Assembly (NCBI GenBank): GCA_963749365.1 | Contig: CAVVME010000003.1 | Location: forward strand, 372,001-436,000 | From: WHSW01 sp963749365 | Lineage (GTDB): Bacteria; Actinomycetota; Thermoleophilia; Solirubrobacterales; 70-9 | Direction of reading: 5' to 3' | Length of the DNA stretch: 64,000 nucleotides | Shown: positions 53,831-62,544 of the stretch, in pieces | Layout of the letters: every line of letters begins with the position of its first letter | How positions within the stretch are numbered: the first letter of the stretch is position 1 | Made by a program: the position numbers and the translations under genes | The notes under the pieces: model-generated | Told to the model about the DNA's origin: nothing | The model's input: the letters and a program-made list of their open reading frames with translations, nothing else | The model's database searches: none

Positions 53831-54410
53831 ATGAACGAAACCCTGTTCTTCGTGCTCGGCATCGGCCTCGTCGTCGCCGCGGTGCTGGTCGCCGGGATCG
53901 GCCTGCGCTGGGAGCGGTTTCCGACCTCGAAGGCGATCCTCGCGGGAGCCACGGCCGCGTTCGCGGCCCTCGTCGTCGCCACCGCCACCTTCGCCTGGCT
54001 GAACGCGGAGGACGAGCAGGAGCACCGCGAGGCCGAGCTCGCCGAGGCCGCGGAGGAGAACGCCGCCGAGGGCGACGAAGCCGAGGTCGCGGAGGAGGTC
54101 GGGACCCGACGTCGAGGAGGAGCCCTCGGAGACGGCGAGCGTCGACGGCGCCGCGGTCTTCGAGGCGTCCGGCTGCGGCGGCTGTCACACGCTCGCCGCC
54201 GCCGGCTCGAGCGGGACGACCGGCCCCGACCTCGACCAGGCCCTCGCGGGCGAGGACGAGGCGTTCATCGAGACCTCGATCGTCGATCCCAGCGCCGAGG
54301 TCGAGAGCGGGTTCTCGCCCGGGATCATGCCCGAGACCTACGGTGACGAGCTCAGCTCCGAGGAGCTCAGCGCCCTGGTCCAGTACCTCGCCGAATCGAC
54401 CAAGGGCTAG
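53831..54410 (+). CDS. Membrane-anchored mono-haem cytochrome c (frameshifted)
   Basis: About 192 residues when repaired. Two N-terminal hydrophobic segments (LFFVLGIGLVVAAVLVAGIGL and AILAGATAAFAALVVATATFAWL) are followed by an acidic Glu/Ala linker. After dropping one G of GGG (54101-54103) the frame continues GPDVEEEPSETASVDGAAVF into the haem-binding CGGCHTLAAAGSSG, TGPDLDQAL, the distal-ligand region GIMPETYGDELSSEEL and a final helix. It is probably a periplasmic electron carrier related to small cytochromes of oxidase systems. TAGGAT lies nine bases before the ATG. No oxidase genes adjoin it. Confidence 0.82.
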
Positions 54411-54490
54411 CGCCGCCAGCGCCGAGAGGGCGATTCCGTCTGCCCAGCGGACGGAAGTGTCCGCTCGGCACTCCTCCTAAGATGGCGCTG

Positions 54491-55816
54491 GTGCAGGCAA
54501 AGCGCTATCACGTGACCAGCTTCGGGTGTCAGATGAACGCCCACGACTCCGAGCGGATGCGGGGGATGCTCGAGTCGCTCGGCTACCGGCCGGTGGAGGA
54601 GCGCGCCGAGGCCGACCTGATCCTGTTCAACACCTGCTCGATCCGCGAGGCCGCCGACAACCGCTTCATCGCCCACCTCGGCGAGGCGAAGCGGCTCAAG
54701 TCCGAGGACCCGGCCAGGGTCGTCGGCGTCGGCGGCTGCTGGGCGCAGTCGGTCAAGGAAGAGGTCTTCGAGCGCTTCCCGTTCGTCGACGTTGCCTTCG
54801 GCCCCGGTCAGATCGGTCGCCTGGCGGAGTTCCTGGCCTCCGACTCGCTCTCGGCCCAGGGCTACTTCGAGTTCGAGGACTTCTCCGGGCACCTGCCGAT
54901 GCGCCGCGAGCGCGAGTTTCAGGCCTGGCTGCAGATCTCGCAGGGCTGCAACTGCCGCTGCTCGTACTGCATCGTCCCCTCGACCCGCGGGCGCGAGCAG
55001 AGCCGCGACCCCGACGAGCTAATCGCCGAGGCAGGCTCGCTGGTCGCCGACGGGGTCCGCGAGCTGACCCTGCTGGGTCAGAACGTGAACAGCTACGGGC
55101 GCGATCTCGCCCGCGAGCGAAGGACCAGCTTCGCCGAGCTGCTCGCGCGCCTCGACGCGATCGACGGGCTGGAGCGGATCCGCTACACGAGCCCGCACCC
55201 GAAGGACATGCGCGAGGACGTGATCCGGGCCCACGCCGAGCTCGGCTCGCTCTGCGAGCACATCCACCTGCCGCTGCAGTCAGGGTCGAGCCGGGTGCTG
55301 AAGGCGATGCGCCGGACCTACGACCGCGACCGCTATCTCGACCGCGTCGCGATGATCCGCGAGCACGTGCCCGACTGTGCGCTGACCACCGACGTGATCG
55401 TCGGCTTTCCGGGTGAGACCGAGGAGGACTTCGAGGCGACGCTCGCGGTGGTCGACGCGGTCGGCTACGACGGCGCCTTCACCTTCCTCTTCTCGCCTCG
55501 GCGCGAGACCGAGGCCGCCGAGCTCGAGGCGCAGGTCCCCCACCCGGTCAAGAAGCAGCGCCTGGAGCGGCTGGTGGACCTGGTCCAGCTCCGTGCCCGC
55601 GAGCGCGCGCAGCGCTTCGTCGGGCGGACGATCGAGGTCCTGGTCGAGGGCTCGAGTCGCACCGATCCGAGCCGGCTGCGGGGTCGTACGCGCCACAACA
55701 AGGCGGTCAACTTCGAGGGCACCGCCGCGGCCGGCGAGCTGGTCGAGGTCGAGATCGCGGCCGCGACCTCGCAGACGCTGAGCGGGCACGAGCGCCTGCT
55801 CAGCCGCGCCCGCTGA
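54491..55816 (+). CDS. miaB: tRNA-2-methylthio-N6-dimethylallyladenosine synthase
   Basis: Radical-SAM methylthiotransferase acting on tRNA position 37. The UPF0004 domain cysteines occur in TSFGCQMNAHDSERM, LFNTCSIREAADN and GVGGCWAQ. The radical-SAM triad is in GCNCRCSYCIVPSTRGREQSR. LLGQNVNSYG, HLPLQSGSSRVLKAMRRTY and a C-terminal TRAM domain (GRTIEVLVEG, HNKAVNFEGT) complete it. GTG 54491 is preferred since TAAGAT at 54478-54483 overlaps the earlier ATG 54482 and lies seven bases before the GTG. miaA follows directly. Confidence 0.94.
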   Translation: MQAKRYHVTSFGCQMNAHDSERMRGMLESLGYRPVEERAEADLILFNTCSIREAADNRFIAHLGEAKRLKSEDPARVVGVGGCWAQSVKEEVFERFPFVDVAFGPGQIGRLAEFLASDSLSAQGYFEFEDFSGHLPMRREREFQAWLQISQGCNCRCSYCIVPSTRGREQSRDPDELIAEAGSLVADGVRELTLLGQNVNSYGRDLARERRTSFAELLARLDAIDGLERIRYTSPHPKDMREDVIRAHAELGSLCEHIHLPLQSGSSRVLKAMRRTYDRDRYLDRVAMIREHVPDCALTTDVIVGFPGETEEDFEATLAVVDAVGYDGAFTFLFSPRRETEAAELEAQVPHPVKKQRLERLVDLVQLRARERAQRFVGRTIEVLVEGSSRTDPSRLRGRTRHNKAVNFEGTAAAGELVEVEIAAATSQTLSGHERLLSRAR

Positions 55817-55828
55817 GCCGCGCCGGCG

Positions 55829-56713
55829 ATGCGGGTGCTGGCGATCTTCGGGCCGACCGCGGTCGGCAAGACCGGCGTCGCGCTCGAGGTGGCCGACCTG
55901 CTGCGCGAGCGAGGCGAGGATCCGGTTGCGGTCTCGTGCGATTCGATCCAGGTCTACCGCGGGCTCGAGGTCCTCAGCGGCGCCGCGAGCAGCGAGCAGC
56001 GGGCGCGTCTCGAGCACCGTCTGCTCGGGTTCGTGCCGATCGAGGAGCAGTTCTCGGCCGGACGGTTCGCCGCCCTCGCCGACGCCGAGATCGACGGCCT
56101 GATCGCCGCGGGCCGGCGTCCGATCGTGGTCGGCGGCACCGGCCTCTACCTGCGTGCGGCGCTCGCCGAGCTCGAGCTGCGCCCGCCCGTCCCCGCCGCG
56201 ATCCGGGCGGAGGTCGAACGAGAGCTCGAGCAGCGGGGCCCGGGCGCGCTTCACTCCGAGCTCGCCCCGGAGCTCGCCTCGGGCGTGCATGCCAACGACC
56301 GCAAGCGAATCGCGCGCCTGACCGAGCTGACTCGACTCGGGATCGTCCCGCACGCTTCGAGTGAAGGCCTGTGGACGGAGCAGCTGCGCCGCCCGGCCCT
56401 GCTCTTCGGGCTGACGGCCGAACGCCAGGCGCTGGACCGCCGGATCGACCGCCGCGTCGACGAAATGGTCGCCGCCGGCGCGGCGGACGAGGCGCGCCGG
56501 GCGGACGCCGCCGGCGCCTCGCGCACCGCCCGCGCTGCGATCGGGTTCGATCAGCTTCGCAGCGGCGACGTCGAGGCGACGAAGGCGGCCCAGCGCCGGT
56601 TCGCGCGCCGACAGCTGACCTGGATGCGCAGGATGCCCGGGGTGACCCTGATCGACCGCGGCGAGCGCGACGACCCCTCGATCGCGGCCGAGATCGTCGC
56701 GGCGCTCGAATAG
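55829..56713 (+). CDS. miaA: tRNA dimethylallyltransferase
   Basis: Transfers a dimethylallyl group to A37 of tRNAs reading UNN codons, supplying the substrate for MiaB. The 294-residue chain has the P-loop IFGPTAVGKTGVALEVA, CDSIQVYRGLEVLSGAA, HRLLGFVPIEEQFSAGRFA, VVGGTGLYLRAAL and C-terminal FARRQLTWMRRMPGV. The ATG lies 12 bases after miaB. Its stop codon is part of a TAGCCT hexamer that may be the -10 of the next gene. Confidence 0.95.
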   Translation: MRVLAIFGPTAVGKTGVALEVADLLRERGEDPVAVSCDSIQVYRGLEVLSGAASSEQRARLEHRLLGFVPIEEQFSAGRFAALADAEIDGLIAAGRRPIVVGGTGLYLRAALAELELRPPVPAAIRAEVERELEQRGPGALHSELAPELASGVHANDRKRIARLTELTRLGIVPHASSEGLWTEQLRRPALLFGLTAERQALDRRIDRRVDEMVAAGAADEARRADAAGASRTARAAIGFDQLRSGDVEATKAAQRRFARRQLTWMRRMPGVTLIDRGERDDPSIAAEIVAALE

Positions 56714-56723
56714 CCTCACGATC

Positions 56724-57608
56724 GTGCGATTCGAGAAGTGGCAGGCGCTCGGCAACGACTACGTCGTGCTCGAGCAGGCGGCGTTGCCCTGGGAGCTGAC
56801 AGCGGAGCGGATCGAGCGGATCTGCGCCCCTCATCACGGGGTCGGCTCGGACGGGATCCTGCTGCTCGCGCGGCCCGAGGACGAGCGTCACGTCGCCGCG
56901 CTGCGGATCTTCAACCCCGACGGCTCGGAGGCCGAGCTGTCGGGAAACGGCGCCCGCGAGGCGGTGCTCTACCTGCGCGCCGCCGGGTGGACGGACCGCG
57001 ACACGTTCACGATCGTGACCAAGGCCGGCGAGCTGACGCCGAGGATCGCCGGGAATGAGGTCTCGATGGCGATCGGGCGGGCGTCGCTGACCTCGGCCGA
57101 CTATCCCTCCGGGCCCGAGGATGGCACCGGCAGCCTCACCGCCGGAGGGCGCGAGTGGGCCTTCCGGCACGTCAACGTCGGCAACCCGCAGTGCGTGATC
57201 GAGGCCGGCGACGAGCTCGAGCGACTCGAGATCGCCGCCTTCGGCCCCGAGATCGAGGCCCACGAGCTGTTCCCGAATCGCACCAACGTCTCCTTCATCC
57301 GCGTCGATGGGTCGCGGGTGCGGGCGCGGATCTTCGAGCGCGGGGTGGGGGAGACGCTCTCCTCGGGCACCGGGGCCAGCGGGGCAGCGGTCGCCGCCTT
57401 CCTCGGCGGCGCGCCGAGCCCGATCACCGTCTCGCTCGACGGCGGCGAGCTGACCGTCGAGGTCGACGACGAGCTCGGACTGACCCTGACCGGAACCGCC
57501 TCGCGCGTCTACTCCGGCGAGCTCGACCCGGACCTCGTCGCCGAGCTCGGACGGGCGGCGACGAGCAGCTCGGCGAGCGTCGCGGCGACGACGCCGAAGG
57601 CGAAGTAG
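56724..57608 (+). CDS. dapF: Diaminopimelate epimerase-like protein lacking both catalytic cysteines
   Basis: A 294-residue DapF-fold protein. MRFEKWQALGNDYVVLE, GVGSDGILLLARP, RIFNPDGSEAELSGNGAR, HVNVGNPQCVIE and RTNVSFIRVD are strongly family-like. The two residues that act as acid and base in DapF are not cysteine: the GNGARC block reads GNGARE (Glu79) and the second, normally CGTGA, reads SSGTGAS (Ser214). Either it uses other residues or it is not a standard epimerase. GTG start seven bases after TAGCCT. The last 100 bases overlap the convergent membrane-protein gene, and the C-terminus past about 275 is low complexity. Confidence 0.85.
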   Translation: MRFEKWQALGNDYVVLEQAALPWELTAERIERICAPHHGVGSDGILLLARPEDERHVAALRIFNPDGSEAELSGNGAREAVLYLRAAGWTDRDTFTIVTKAGELTPRIAGNEVSMAIGRASLTSADYPSGPEDGTGSLTAGGREWAFRHVNVGNPQCVIEAGDELERLEIAAFGPEIEAHELFPNRTNVSFIRVDGSRVRARIFERGVGETLSSGTGASGAAVAAFLGGAPSPITVSLDGGELTVEVDDELGLTLTGTASRVYSGELDPDLVAELGRAATSSSASVAATTPKAK

Positions 57609-58111
57609 AGCGCCGGCAGCCAGAGCGCGACCCCGAACAGCGAGTCGGCGGACTCCGCGTAGCGCGCCAGCTCGAGCTCGACGATCACGATCTCGGCCAG
57701 CGGTCCGGCGACCGCGGCGACCAGCCCGCAGAGGATCGCCTGCCGGCCCTCGGCGAGCCAGGAGGCGATCAGGAGCGCGAGCGTCACGACCAGGGTTGTC
57801 GCGGCGCCCTCCGGCTCGTCGTAGACCAGGGCCGTGATCGCGTACAGGGCGAGCACCGCCGTGATCGCGGCGACGCCCGTTCGGCCGTCGACGCCTCGCC
57901 GGGCCGGACCGAGGCGCAGCCGCAGCTCGCCGAGCGACGCGGTTGCGAGCCCGACCAGGAGCGGGAACCAGAGCTGACTCTCCCAGACGAACGGCAACGA
58001 GTCGTCGAGGTAGCGCGTCGTCCCGGCGTCGACGTGAGCCGCGTCTCCGACCAGCCCGCCCCCGGCGCCGATCGCGAACAGGAGGCAGAGCTCTGTGGTC
58101 TTGAGGCGCAT
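57509..58111 (-). CDS. INSIG-like integral membrane protein
   Basis: A 200-residue membrane protein with six predicted helices (TELCLLFAIGAGGGLVGDAAHV; LWFPLLVGLATASLGEL; AAITAVLALYAITALVYD; TTLVVTLALLIASWLAE; ILCGLVAAVAGPLAEIVIVEL; LFGVALWLPALYFAFGVVAA). GLVGDAAHV near the N-terminus and the last helix resemble bacterial relatives of the insulin-induced gene (INSIG) family, which in animals senses sterols. The bacterial function is unknown. Its 3' end overlaps dapF by 100 bases on the opposite strand. Divergent from the DapL-like gene. Confidence 0.65.
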   Translation of the reverse strand: MRLKTTELCLLFAIGAGGGLVGDAAHVDAGTTRYLDDSLPFVWESQLWFPLLVGLATASLGELRLRLGPARRGVDGRTGVAAITAVLALYAITALVYDEPEGAATTLVVTLALLIASWLAEGRQAILCGLVAAVAGPLAEIVIVELELARYAESADSLFGVALWLPALYFAFGVVAATLAELLVAARPSSATRSGSSSPE

Positions 58112-58155
58112 CGAGGCGTCGATCGCCGGCGGCGGCGGCCGGCCCGGCGCCACGG

Positions 58156-58161
58156 TACCCT
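58156..58161 (+). promoter_or_regulatory. -10 element of the DapL-like gene
   Basis: TACCCT ends ten bases before ATG 58172, with no ribosome site in between. Confidence 0.45.
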
Positions 58162-58171
58162 GCCGCGACCG

Positions 58172-59344
58172 ATGGCGCTCACCGATCCCTCGCGGCGGCT
58201 GCAGGCGATCCCCCCCTACATGTTCGCCGAGCTGGCGCGCAAGCTCGAGGCCAAGCGCGAGGCCGGGGTGGACGTGATCAGCCTCGGGATCGGGGACCCC
58301 GACCGGCCCACGTACCCGCACATCGTCGAGGCGATGCAGGCGGCGGTTGCCGATCCGGGCACCCACCAGTACCCGTCGAACCGCGGCCGGGCGGAGTTCC
58401 GAGAGGCGCTCTCGGGCTTCTACGGGCGCCGGTTCGGCGTCGAGATCGATCCCGAGACGGAGGTGATCCCGGCGATCGGCGCGAAGGAGTGCATCTACAA
58501 CCTCTGCTTCGCCTTTCTCGACCCCGGCGACGCGGCGCTCGCCTCGGACCCCGGGTACCCCGTCTACACGGGCGGCCCAGTGCTCGCGGGCGCCGAGGCG
58601 GCGCTGCTGCCGCTCGACCCCGATCGCGGCTTCGCCCCCGACCTCGATGCGCTGCCCGCCGAGCTGCTCGAGCGGGCGCGGCTGATCTTCCTCAACTACC
58701 CCAACAACCCGACCGGCGCGGTCGTCCCCGAGGGCCTGTTCGAGCGCGCCGTCGAGCTCGCCCGCGAGCACGAGATCCTCGTCGTTCACGACAACGCCTA
58801 CTCCGAGACCACCTACGACGGCTACGTCGCCCCGAGCTTCCTCGCCACCCCCGGGGCGGCGGAGGTCGGGGTCGAGGTCTTCTCGCTCTCGAAGGGCTTC
58901 AACATGACCGGCTGGCGCTGCGCCGCGATCCTCGGCAACGCGGACGCTGTCGCGACCTACTGGCGGCTGAAGACGAACATCGACTCGGGCCTCTTCGACG
59001 CGGTCCAGCTCGCCGGCGCGGCGGCGCTGAACGGGCCTCAGACCGCGGTCGAGGAGATGAACGCCGTCTACCGGCGCCGCCGCGACCTTGTGGTCGGCGC
59101 CCTGCGCGAGATCGGGGTCGAGGTGTCGCCGCCGAAGGGGACGATCTATGTCTGGGCGCCGGTGCCCGAAGGCCACACCTCGACCTCGTTCACCGAGCTG
59201 GTGCTCGAGCAGGCCGCGGTCGTGATCTCACCCGGCTCGATGTACGGGCCCAGCGGCGAGGGATTCTTCCGGATCTCGCTGACGACGCCCGACGAGCGGA
59301 TCGCCGAGGCGGTCGAGCGGATGCGCGAGCACCTCGGTGGCTGA
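58172..59344 (+). CDS. dapL: Class I/II aminotransferase, LL-diaminopimelate aminotransferase-like
   Basis: Fold-type I PLP enzyme of 390 residues. The start SRRLQAIPPYMFAELARKLEAKR, VISLGIGDPDRPT, HQYPSNRGRAEFREAL, PAIGAKECIYNL, FLNYPNNPTGAV, HDNAYSETTYDGY and the PLP-lysine block SLSKGFNMTGWRC are typical of the DapL/LL-DAP aminotransferase clade. That enzyme makes LL-diaminopimelate in one step from tetrahydrodipicolinate, matching dapA and dapB in this window. An aspartate or alanine aminotransferase is the alternative. The RidA gene overlaps its end. Confidence 0.82.
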   Translation: MALTDPSRRLQAIPPYMFAELARKLEAKREAGVDVISLGIGDPDRPTYPHIVEAMQAAVADPGTHQYPSNRGRAEFREALSGFYGRRFGVEIDPETEVIPAIGAKECIYNLCFAFLDPGDAALASDPGYPVYTGGPVLAGAEAALLPLDPDRGFAPDLDALPAELLERARLIFLNYPNNPTGAVVPEGLFERAVELAREHEILVVHDNAYSETTYDGYVAPSFLATPGAAEVGVEVFSLSKGFNMTGWRCAAILGNADAVATYWRLKTNIDSGLFDAVQLAGAAALNGPQTAVEEMNAVYRRRRDLVVGALREIGVEVSPPKGTIYVWAPVPEGHTSTSFTELVLEQAAVVISPGSMYGPSGEGFFRISLTTPDERIAEAVERMREHLGG

Positions 59345-59741
59345 TCCCGCGCCTGAGACCGAGACCCGACGCCACGTGCGCTCGGGGACCGAGTACGAGC
59401 GCCGCTTCGGGTACAGCCGCGCCGTCCGGGTCGGTGACCGGGTGCTGGTCGCGGGCTGCGCGCCGATCTGGCCCGACGGCTCGTTCGACCCCGACCCCCG
59501 CGCCCAGGCGCGGCGCTGCTTCGAGATCGTCGTCGCGGCGCTGACGGAGCTCGAGGCCGGTCCCGCCGACGTCGTGCGGACCTCGATGTTCATCACCGAT
59601 CCCGAGCTCGCCGTCGCCGTCGGCGAGACCCATCGCGAGTTCTTCGGCGACGCCGAGCCGGCGTCGACGATGGTCGTCGTCGCGGCGCTCGTCGACCCGC
59701 GCTGGGTGGTCGAGGTGGAGGCCGAGGCGCAGGTCGGCTGA
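59337..59741 (+). CDS. RidA family protein
   Basis: A 134-residue YjgF/RidA-like protein. YERRFGYSRAVRVGDRVLVAGCAP, ARRCFEIVVAALTELEAGPADVVRTSMFITD (with the family Arg) and ALVDPRWVVEVEAEAQ follow the trimeric RidA pattern. Members clear reactive enamine/imine by-products of PLP enzymes, which suits its GTG start overlapping the aminotransferase gene. It belongs to the divergent RidA subgroups, so deaminase activity is inferred only. Confidence 0.85.
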   Translation: MADPAPETETRRHVRSGTEYERRFGYSRAVRVGDRVLVAGCAPIWPDGSFDPDPRAQARRCFEIVVAALTELEAGPADVVRTSMFITDPELAVAVGETHREFFGDAEPASTMVVVAALVDPRWVVEVEAEAQVG

Positions 59742-59750
59742 GCCGGAGAT

Positions 59751-60740
59751 CTAGGCGGCCGGGAGCTTGCCCTCGGCCTCGAGCATGTCGCGAAAGCCCT
59801 GTTCGAGCCCGCGGGGCGAGTAGCCGAGCTCGGAGATCGCCTTGTCGTGCTTGGCCCAGAAGGTGACCCCGTCGGCGGAGCTGATCAGCTCGCGCAGGTT
59901 CGGAGGTTGGCCGGTCAGCTTGCCGACCAGCGGCCCGGCCGGGGCGATCGCCTTCAGGACCGCGGTCGGCAGGGCTCGCGAGGGAGGCTTGCGCCCGGCG
60001 ACCCTGCCGAGGGTGTCGATCAGCTCGCGCATCGTCGTCACCTGGCCGCCGAGCACGTAGGACTGGCCCGGCTGACCGCGGTCGAGGGCGAGCAGGATCC
60101 CGGCGGCGACGTCGTCGACGTGAACCAGGTTCATGCCCAGATCGGGGAACAGCAGCAGCGGCATCCGCCCGGCGAGGAAGTCGTGCATCTGCCGGCCGAG
60201 GGCGGAGTGATCGCCGGGGCCGTAGACGCCGCCGGGCTGGACGATCACGCACGGAAGCCCGTCGTCGGCGATCAACCGGGTGGCGATTCGGTGCGCCTCG
60301 TACTTCGTCTGCTCGTAGTAGGAGGTGAAGTCGGTGCCGGGGTGGTGGTAGGACTCGTCGACCACCTGGCCGCGGGTGTTGCCGAAGGCGGCCACGGTCG
60401 AGACGTAGACGACCTTGGGTGTCCCGGCCGCCAACGCAGCGCGCAGGATGCGCTCGGTGCCGAGCACGTTCGCCTCGTACATCGGCCGGTGCTCGCTCTC
60501 CGGGATCCCGACCTCATAGACGGCGGCGCCGTGGATCAAGGCGTCACAGCCCTGGAGGCCGGTCTCGATCGCCCCCGAGTCGGCAAGGTCGCCGACCACC
60601 AGCTCGCAGCCGAGCGCCTCGAGCTCGCGGCCGCGGTCCAGGGCGCGGACCAGCGCCCGGACCTCGTCGCCGCGCTCGCGCAACCGGCGGGCGACCTGGC
60701 CACCGATGAAGCCGGTGGCGCCGGTGAGGAAGACCTTCAT
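59751..60740 (-). CDS. NAD-dependent epimerase (HpnA/dihydroflavonol reductase-like)
   Basis: Extended SDR of 329 residues. FLTGATGFIGGQVARRLRERG, ALIHGAAVYEVG, YVSTVAAFG, YYEQTKYEAHRIA (Tyr-x3-Lys) and VIVQPGGVYGPGDHS are clear. The closest recognisable group is the hopanoid-associated sugar epimerase or dihydroflavonol-4-reductase type; the substrate is unassigned. ATG lies eight bases after TAGTCT on the minus strand (60749-60754). Divergent from hflX. Confidence 0.85.
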   Translation of the reverse strand: MKVFLTGATGFIGGQVARRLRERGDEVRALVRALDRGRELEALGCELVVGDLADSGAIETGLQGCDALIHGAAVYEVGIPESEHRPMYEANVLGTERILRAALAAGTPKVVYVSTVAAFGNTRGQVVDESYHHPGTDFTSYYEQTKYEAHRIATRLIADDGLPCVIVQPGGVYGPGDHSALGRQMHDFLAGRMPLLLFPDLGMNLVHVDDVAAGILLALDRGQPGQSYVLGGQVTTMRELIDTLGRVAGRKPPSRALPTAVLKAIAPAGPLVGKLTGQPPNLRELISSADGVTFWAKHDKAISELGYSPRGLEQGFRDMLEAEGKLPAA

Positions 60741-60748
60741 CGCCGCTC

Positions 60749-60775
60749 AGACTATCCGTCCGTCCCACCTACACT
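60749..60775. promoter_or_regulatory. Divergent leaderless-type promoters of epimerase and hflX
   Basis: Only 42 bases separate two divergent start codons. TAGTCT (minus strand, 60749-60754) lies eight bases from the epimerase ATG and TACACT (plus strand, 60770-60775) seven bases from the hflX ATG. The two -10 elements are 15 bases apart, so polymerases should compete. Confidence 0.5.
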
Positions 60776-60782
60776 TGCATCG

Positions 60783-62087
60783 ATGGAGAACGGCGCGGGA
60801 ATCCGCAACGCTCGCGCGCGCCAGCGCGCGCTGGCGGTCGGCGTCACCCGCGAGCCCCCGGGCGAGGCCGAGGACCCGCTCGCCGAGCTCAAGGAGCTGC
60901 TGCGCACGGCCGGGGTGGCGACCGCCGGCGAGCTCGTCCAGGTGCGCGCCGAGCCCGACCCCGACCGCTATCTCGGCCGCGGCAAGCTGGACCAGTTGCG
61001 GGCCGAGATCAAGCGTCAGGGGGCCAACCTCGTCGCCTGCGACGACGAGCTCGCGCCGCGTCAGGAGCGCAACCTCGAGCGGGCGCTCGACGTGCCAGTG
61101 ATCGACCGCACCGCGATCATCCTCGACATCTTCGCCGACCACGCCCATTCGGCCGAGGGCAAGCTGCAGGTCGAGCTTGCCCAGCTCGAATACAACCTGG
61201 CGCGGATGCGTGGGCTCTGGACCCACCTCGAGCGCCTCGGAGCAGGGCGGATCGACGGCGGGATCGGCACCCGAGGCCCGGGCGAGTCCCAGATCGAGAC
61301 CGACCGTCGGCTCGCCCGAGACCGGATCTCGGCGCTGCGGCGCCGGCTTGAGCGGGTGGAGCGCAACCGGGGCGTGATGCGGGCCCGTCGCGAGAGCTCG
61401 CCGACCCCGGCGATCGCGCTCGCCGGCTACACCAACGCGGGCAAGTCGACGCTCGTGAACGCGCTCACGGGCGCCGGGGTCGGGGTGGGGGAGCGGCTCT
61501 TTCACACCCTCGACCCGACGACCCGTTCCTATGAGCACCACGGTCGGCGCTACCTGGTCACGGATACGGTCGGCTTCATCCGCAAGCTCCCGCATCAGCT
61601 CGTCGAGGCGTTCAAGGCGACGCTCGAGGAGACCCGAATCGCCGACCTGATCCTGCACGTCGTCGACGGCTCCGCGCCCGGGAGGGAGCGAGCCGAGGCG
61701 ATCGCCGCGGTCGACGCGACGCTGGAGGAGATCGGCGCCGGTGACCGCCCACGGCTGCTGGTGCTGAACAAGCTCGACCTGCTCGACATCGAGCAGCGCC
61801 GCGACCTGCTGGTCGGGGTCCCGGAGGCGATCGGCGTCTCAGCGGCGAGCGGCGAGGGGCTCGACGAGCTGCGCGATCGGATCGAGTCCGCGTTCGAGGA
61901 GACGCTGCGCGAGGTCGAGCTGCTGGTGCCGTACGAGGAGGGCGCCCGGCTCTCCGAGCTCTACGAGCTCGCCGGGGACCTCGAGCGCGAGGAGCTCGCC
62001 GACGGCGTCCTGGTCCGGGCGCGGGTCCCAACCGCGGTCGCGCACCGCTTCGAGCGCTTCGCGGCCAACGGCGCGGGCGCGCGCTAG
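60783..62087 (+). CDS. hflX: GTPase HflX
   Basis: Ribosome-associated GTPase that splits stalled or hibernating ribosomes, 434 residues. The N-terminal HflX domain has ELKELLRTAGV, YLGRGKLDQLRAEI, DDELAPRQERNLERAL, VIDRTAIILDIFADHAHSAE and GIGTRGPGESQIETDRR. The G domain has IALAGYTNAGKSTLVNAL, DTVGFIRKLP and NKLD. ATG at 60783 follows TACACT by seven bases with no ribosome site. dut starts immediately after its stop. Confidence 0.95.
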   Translation: MENGAGIRNARARQRALAVGVTREPPGEAEDPLAELKELLRTAGVATAGELVQVRAEPDPDRYLGRGKLDQLRAEIKRQGANLVACDDELAPRQERNLERALDVPVIDRTAIILDIFADHAHSAEGKLQVELAQLEYNLARMRGLWTHLERLGAGRIDGGIGTRGPGESQIETDRRLARDRISALRRRLERVERNRGVMRARRESSPTPAIALAGYTNAGKSTLVNALTGAGVGVGERLFHTLDPTTRSYEHHGRRYLVTDTVGFIRKLPHQLVEAFKATLEETRIADLILHVVDGSAPGRERAEAIAAVDATLEEIGAGDRPRLLVLNKLDLLDIEQRRDLLVGVPEAIGVSAASGEGLDELRDRIESAFEETLREVELLVPYEEGARLSELYELAGDLEREELADGVLVRARVPTAVAHRFERFAANGAGAR

Positions 62088-62537
62088 ATGGCCGGCCAAC
62101 CGGTGGAGCTGCGCTTCGAGCGGCTCGACGAGAGGGCGCGGCTGCCGAGCCGCGCCAAGCCCGACGACGCGGGCCTCGACCTCTATGCGGCCGAGGCGGC
62201 GACCGTGGCTCCGCGCGGAGGGCGGGCGAGCGTCGGGACCGGGCTCGCGGTCGAGATCCCGCCGGGACACGCCGGGCTGGTCCTGCCGCGCTCGGGCCTC
62301 GCGGCGCGCGCCGGGATCACGCTCGCCAATTCCCCGGGCCTGGTCGACCCCGGCTACCGCGGCGAGCTGCGGGTGCTGCTGCTCAACACCGACCCGGAGC
62401 AGCCGGTCGAGATCGAGCCGGGGGACCGGATCGCACAGCTGCTGCTGACGCCGTTCGTCGATGCCCATCCGGTGACGGCGCCCGGCCTTTCGGCGAGCGC
62501 CCGGGGAGCTGACGGATTCGGCTCGTCGGGGCGCTGA
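62088..62537 (+). CDS. dut: dUTP diphosphatase
   Basis: Hydrolyses dUTP to dUMP, keeping uracil out of DNA and feeding dTMP synthesis. The 149-residue trimeric-type enzyme has all five motifs: DDAGLDLYAAE, LPRSGLAARAGITLANSPG, GLVDPGYRGELRVLLLNT, GDRIAQLLLTPF and the C-terminal RGADGFGSSGR that closes on the active site. ATG directly follows the hflX stop, so the two are coupled. Confidence 0.95.
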   Translation: MAGQPVELRFERLDERARLPSRAKPDDAGLDLYAAEAATVAPRGGRASVGTGLAVEIPPGHAGLVLPRSGLAARAGITLANSPGLVDPGYRGELRVLLLNTDPEQPVEIEPGDRIAQLLLTPFVDAHPVTAPGLSASARGADGFGSSGR

Positions 62538-62544
62538 GCGCGGC

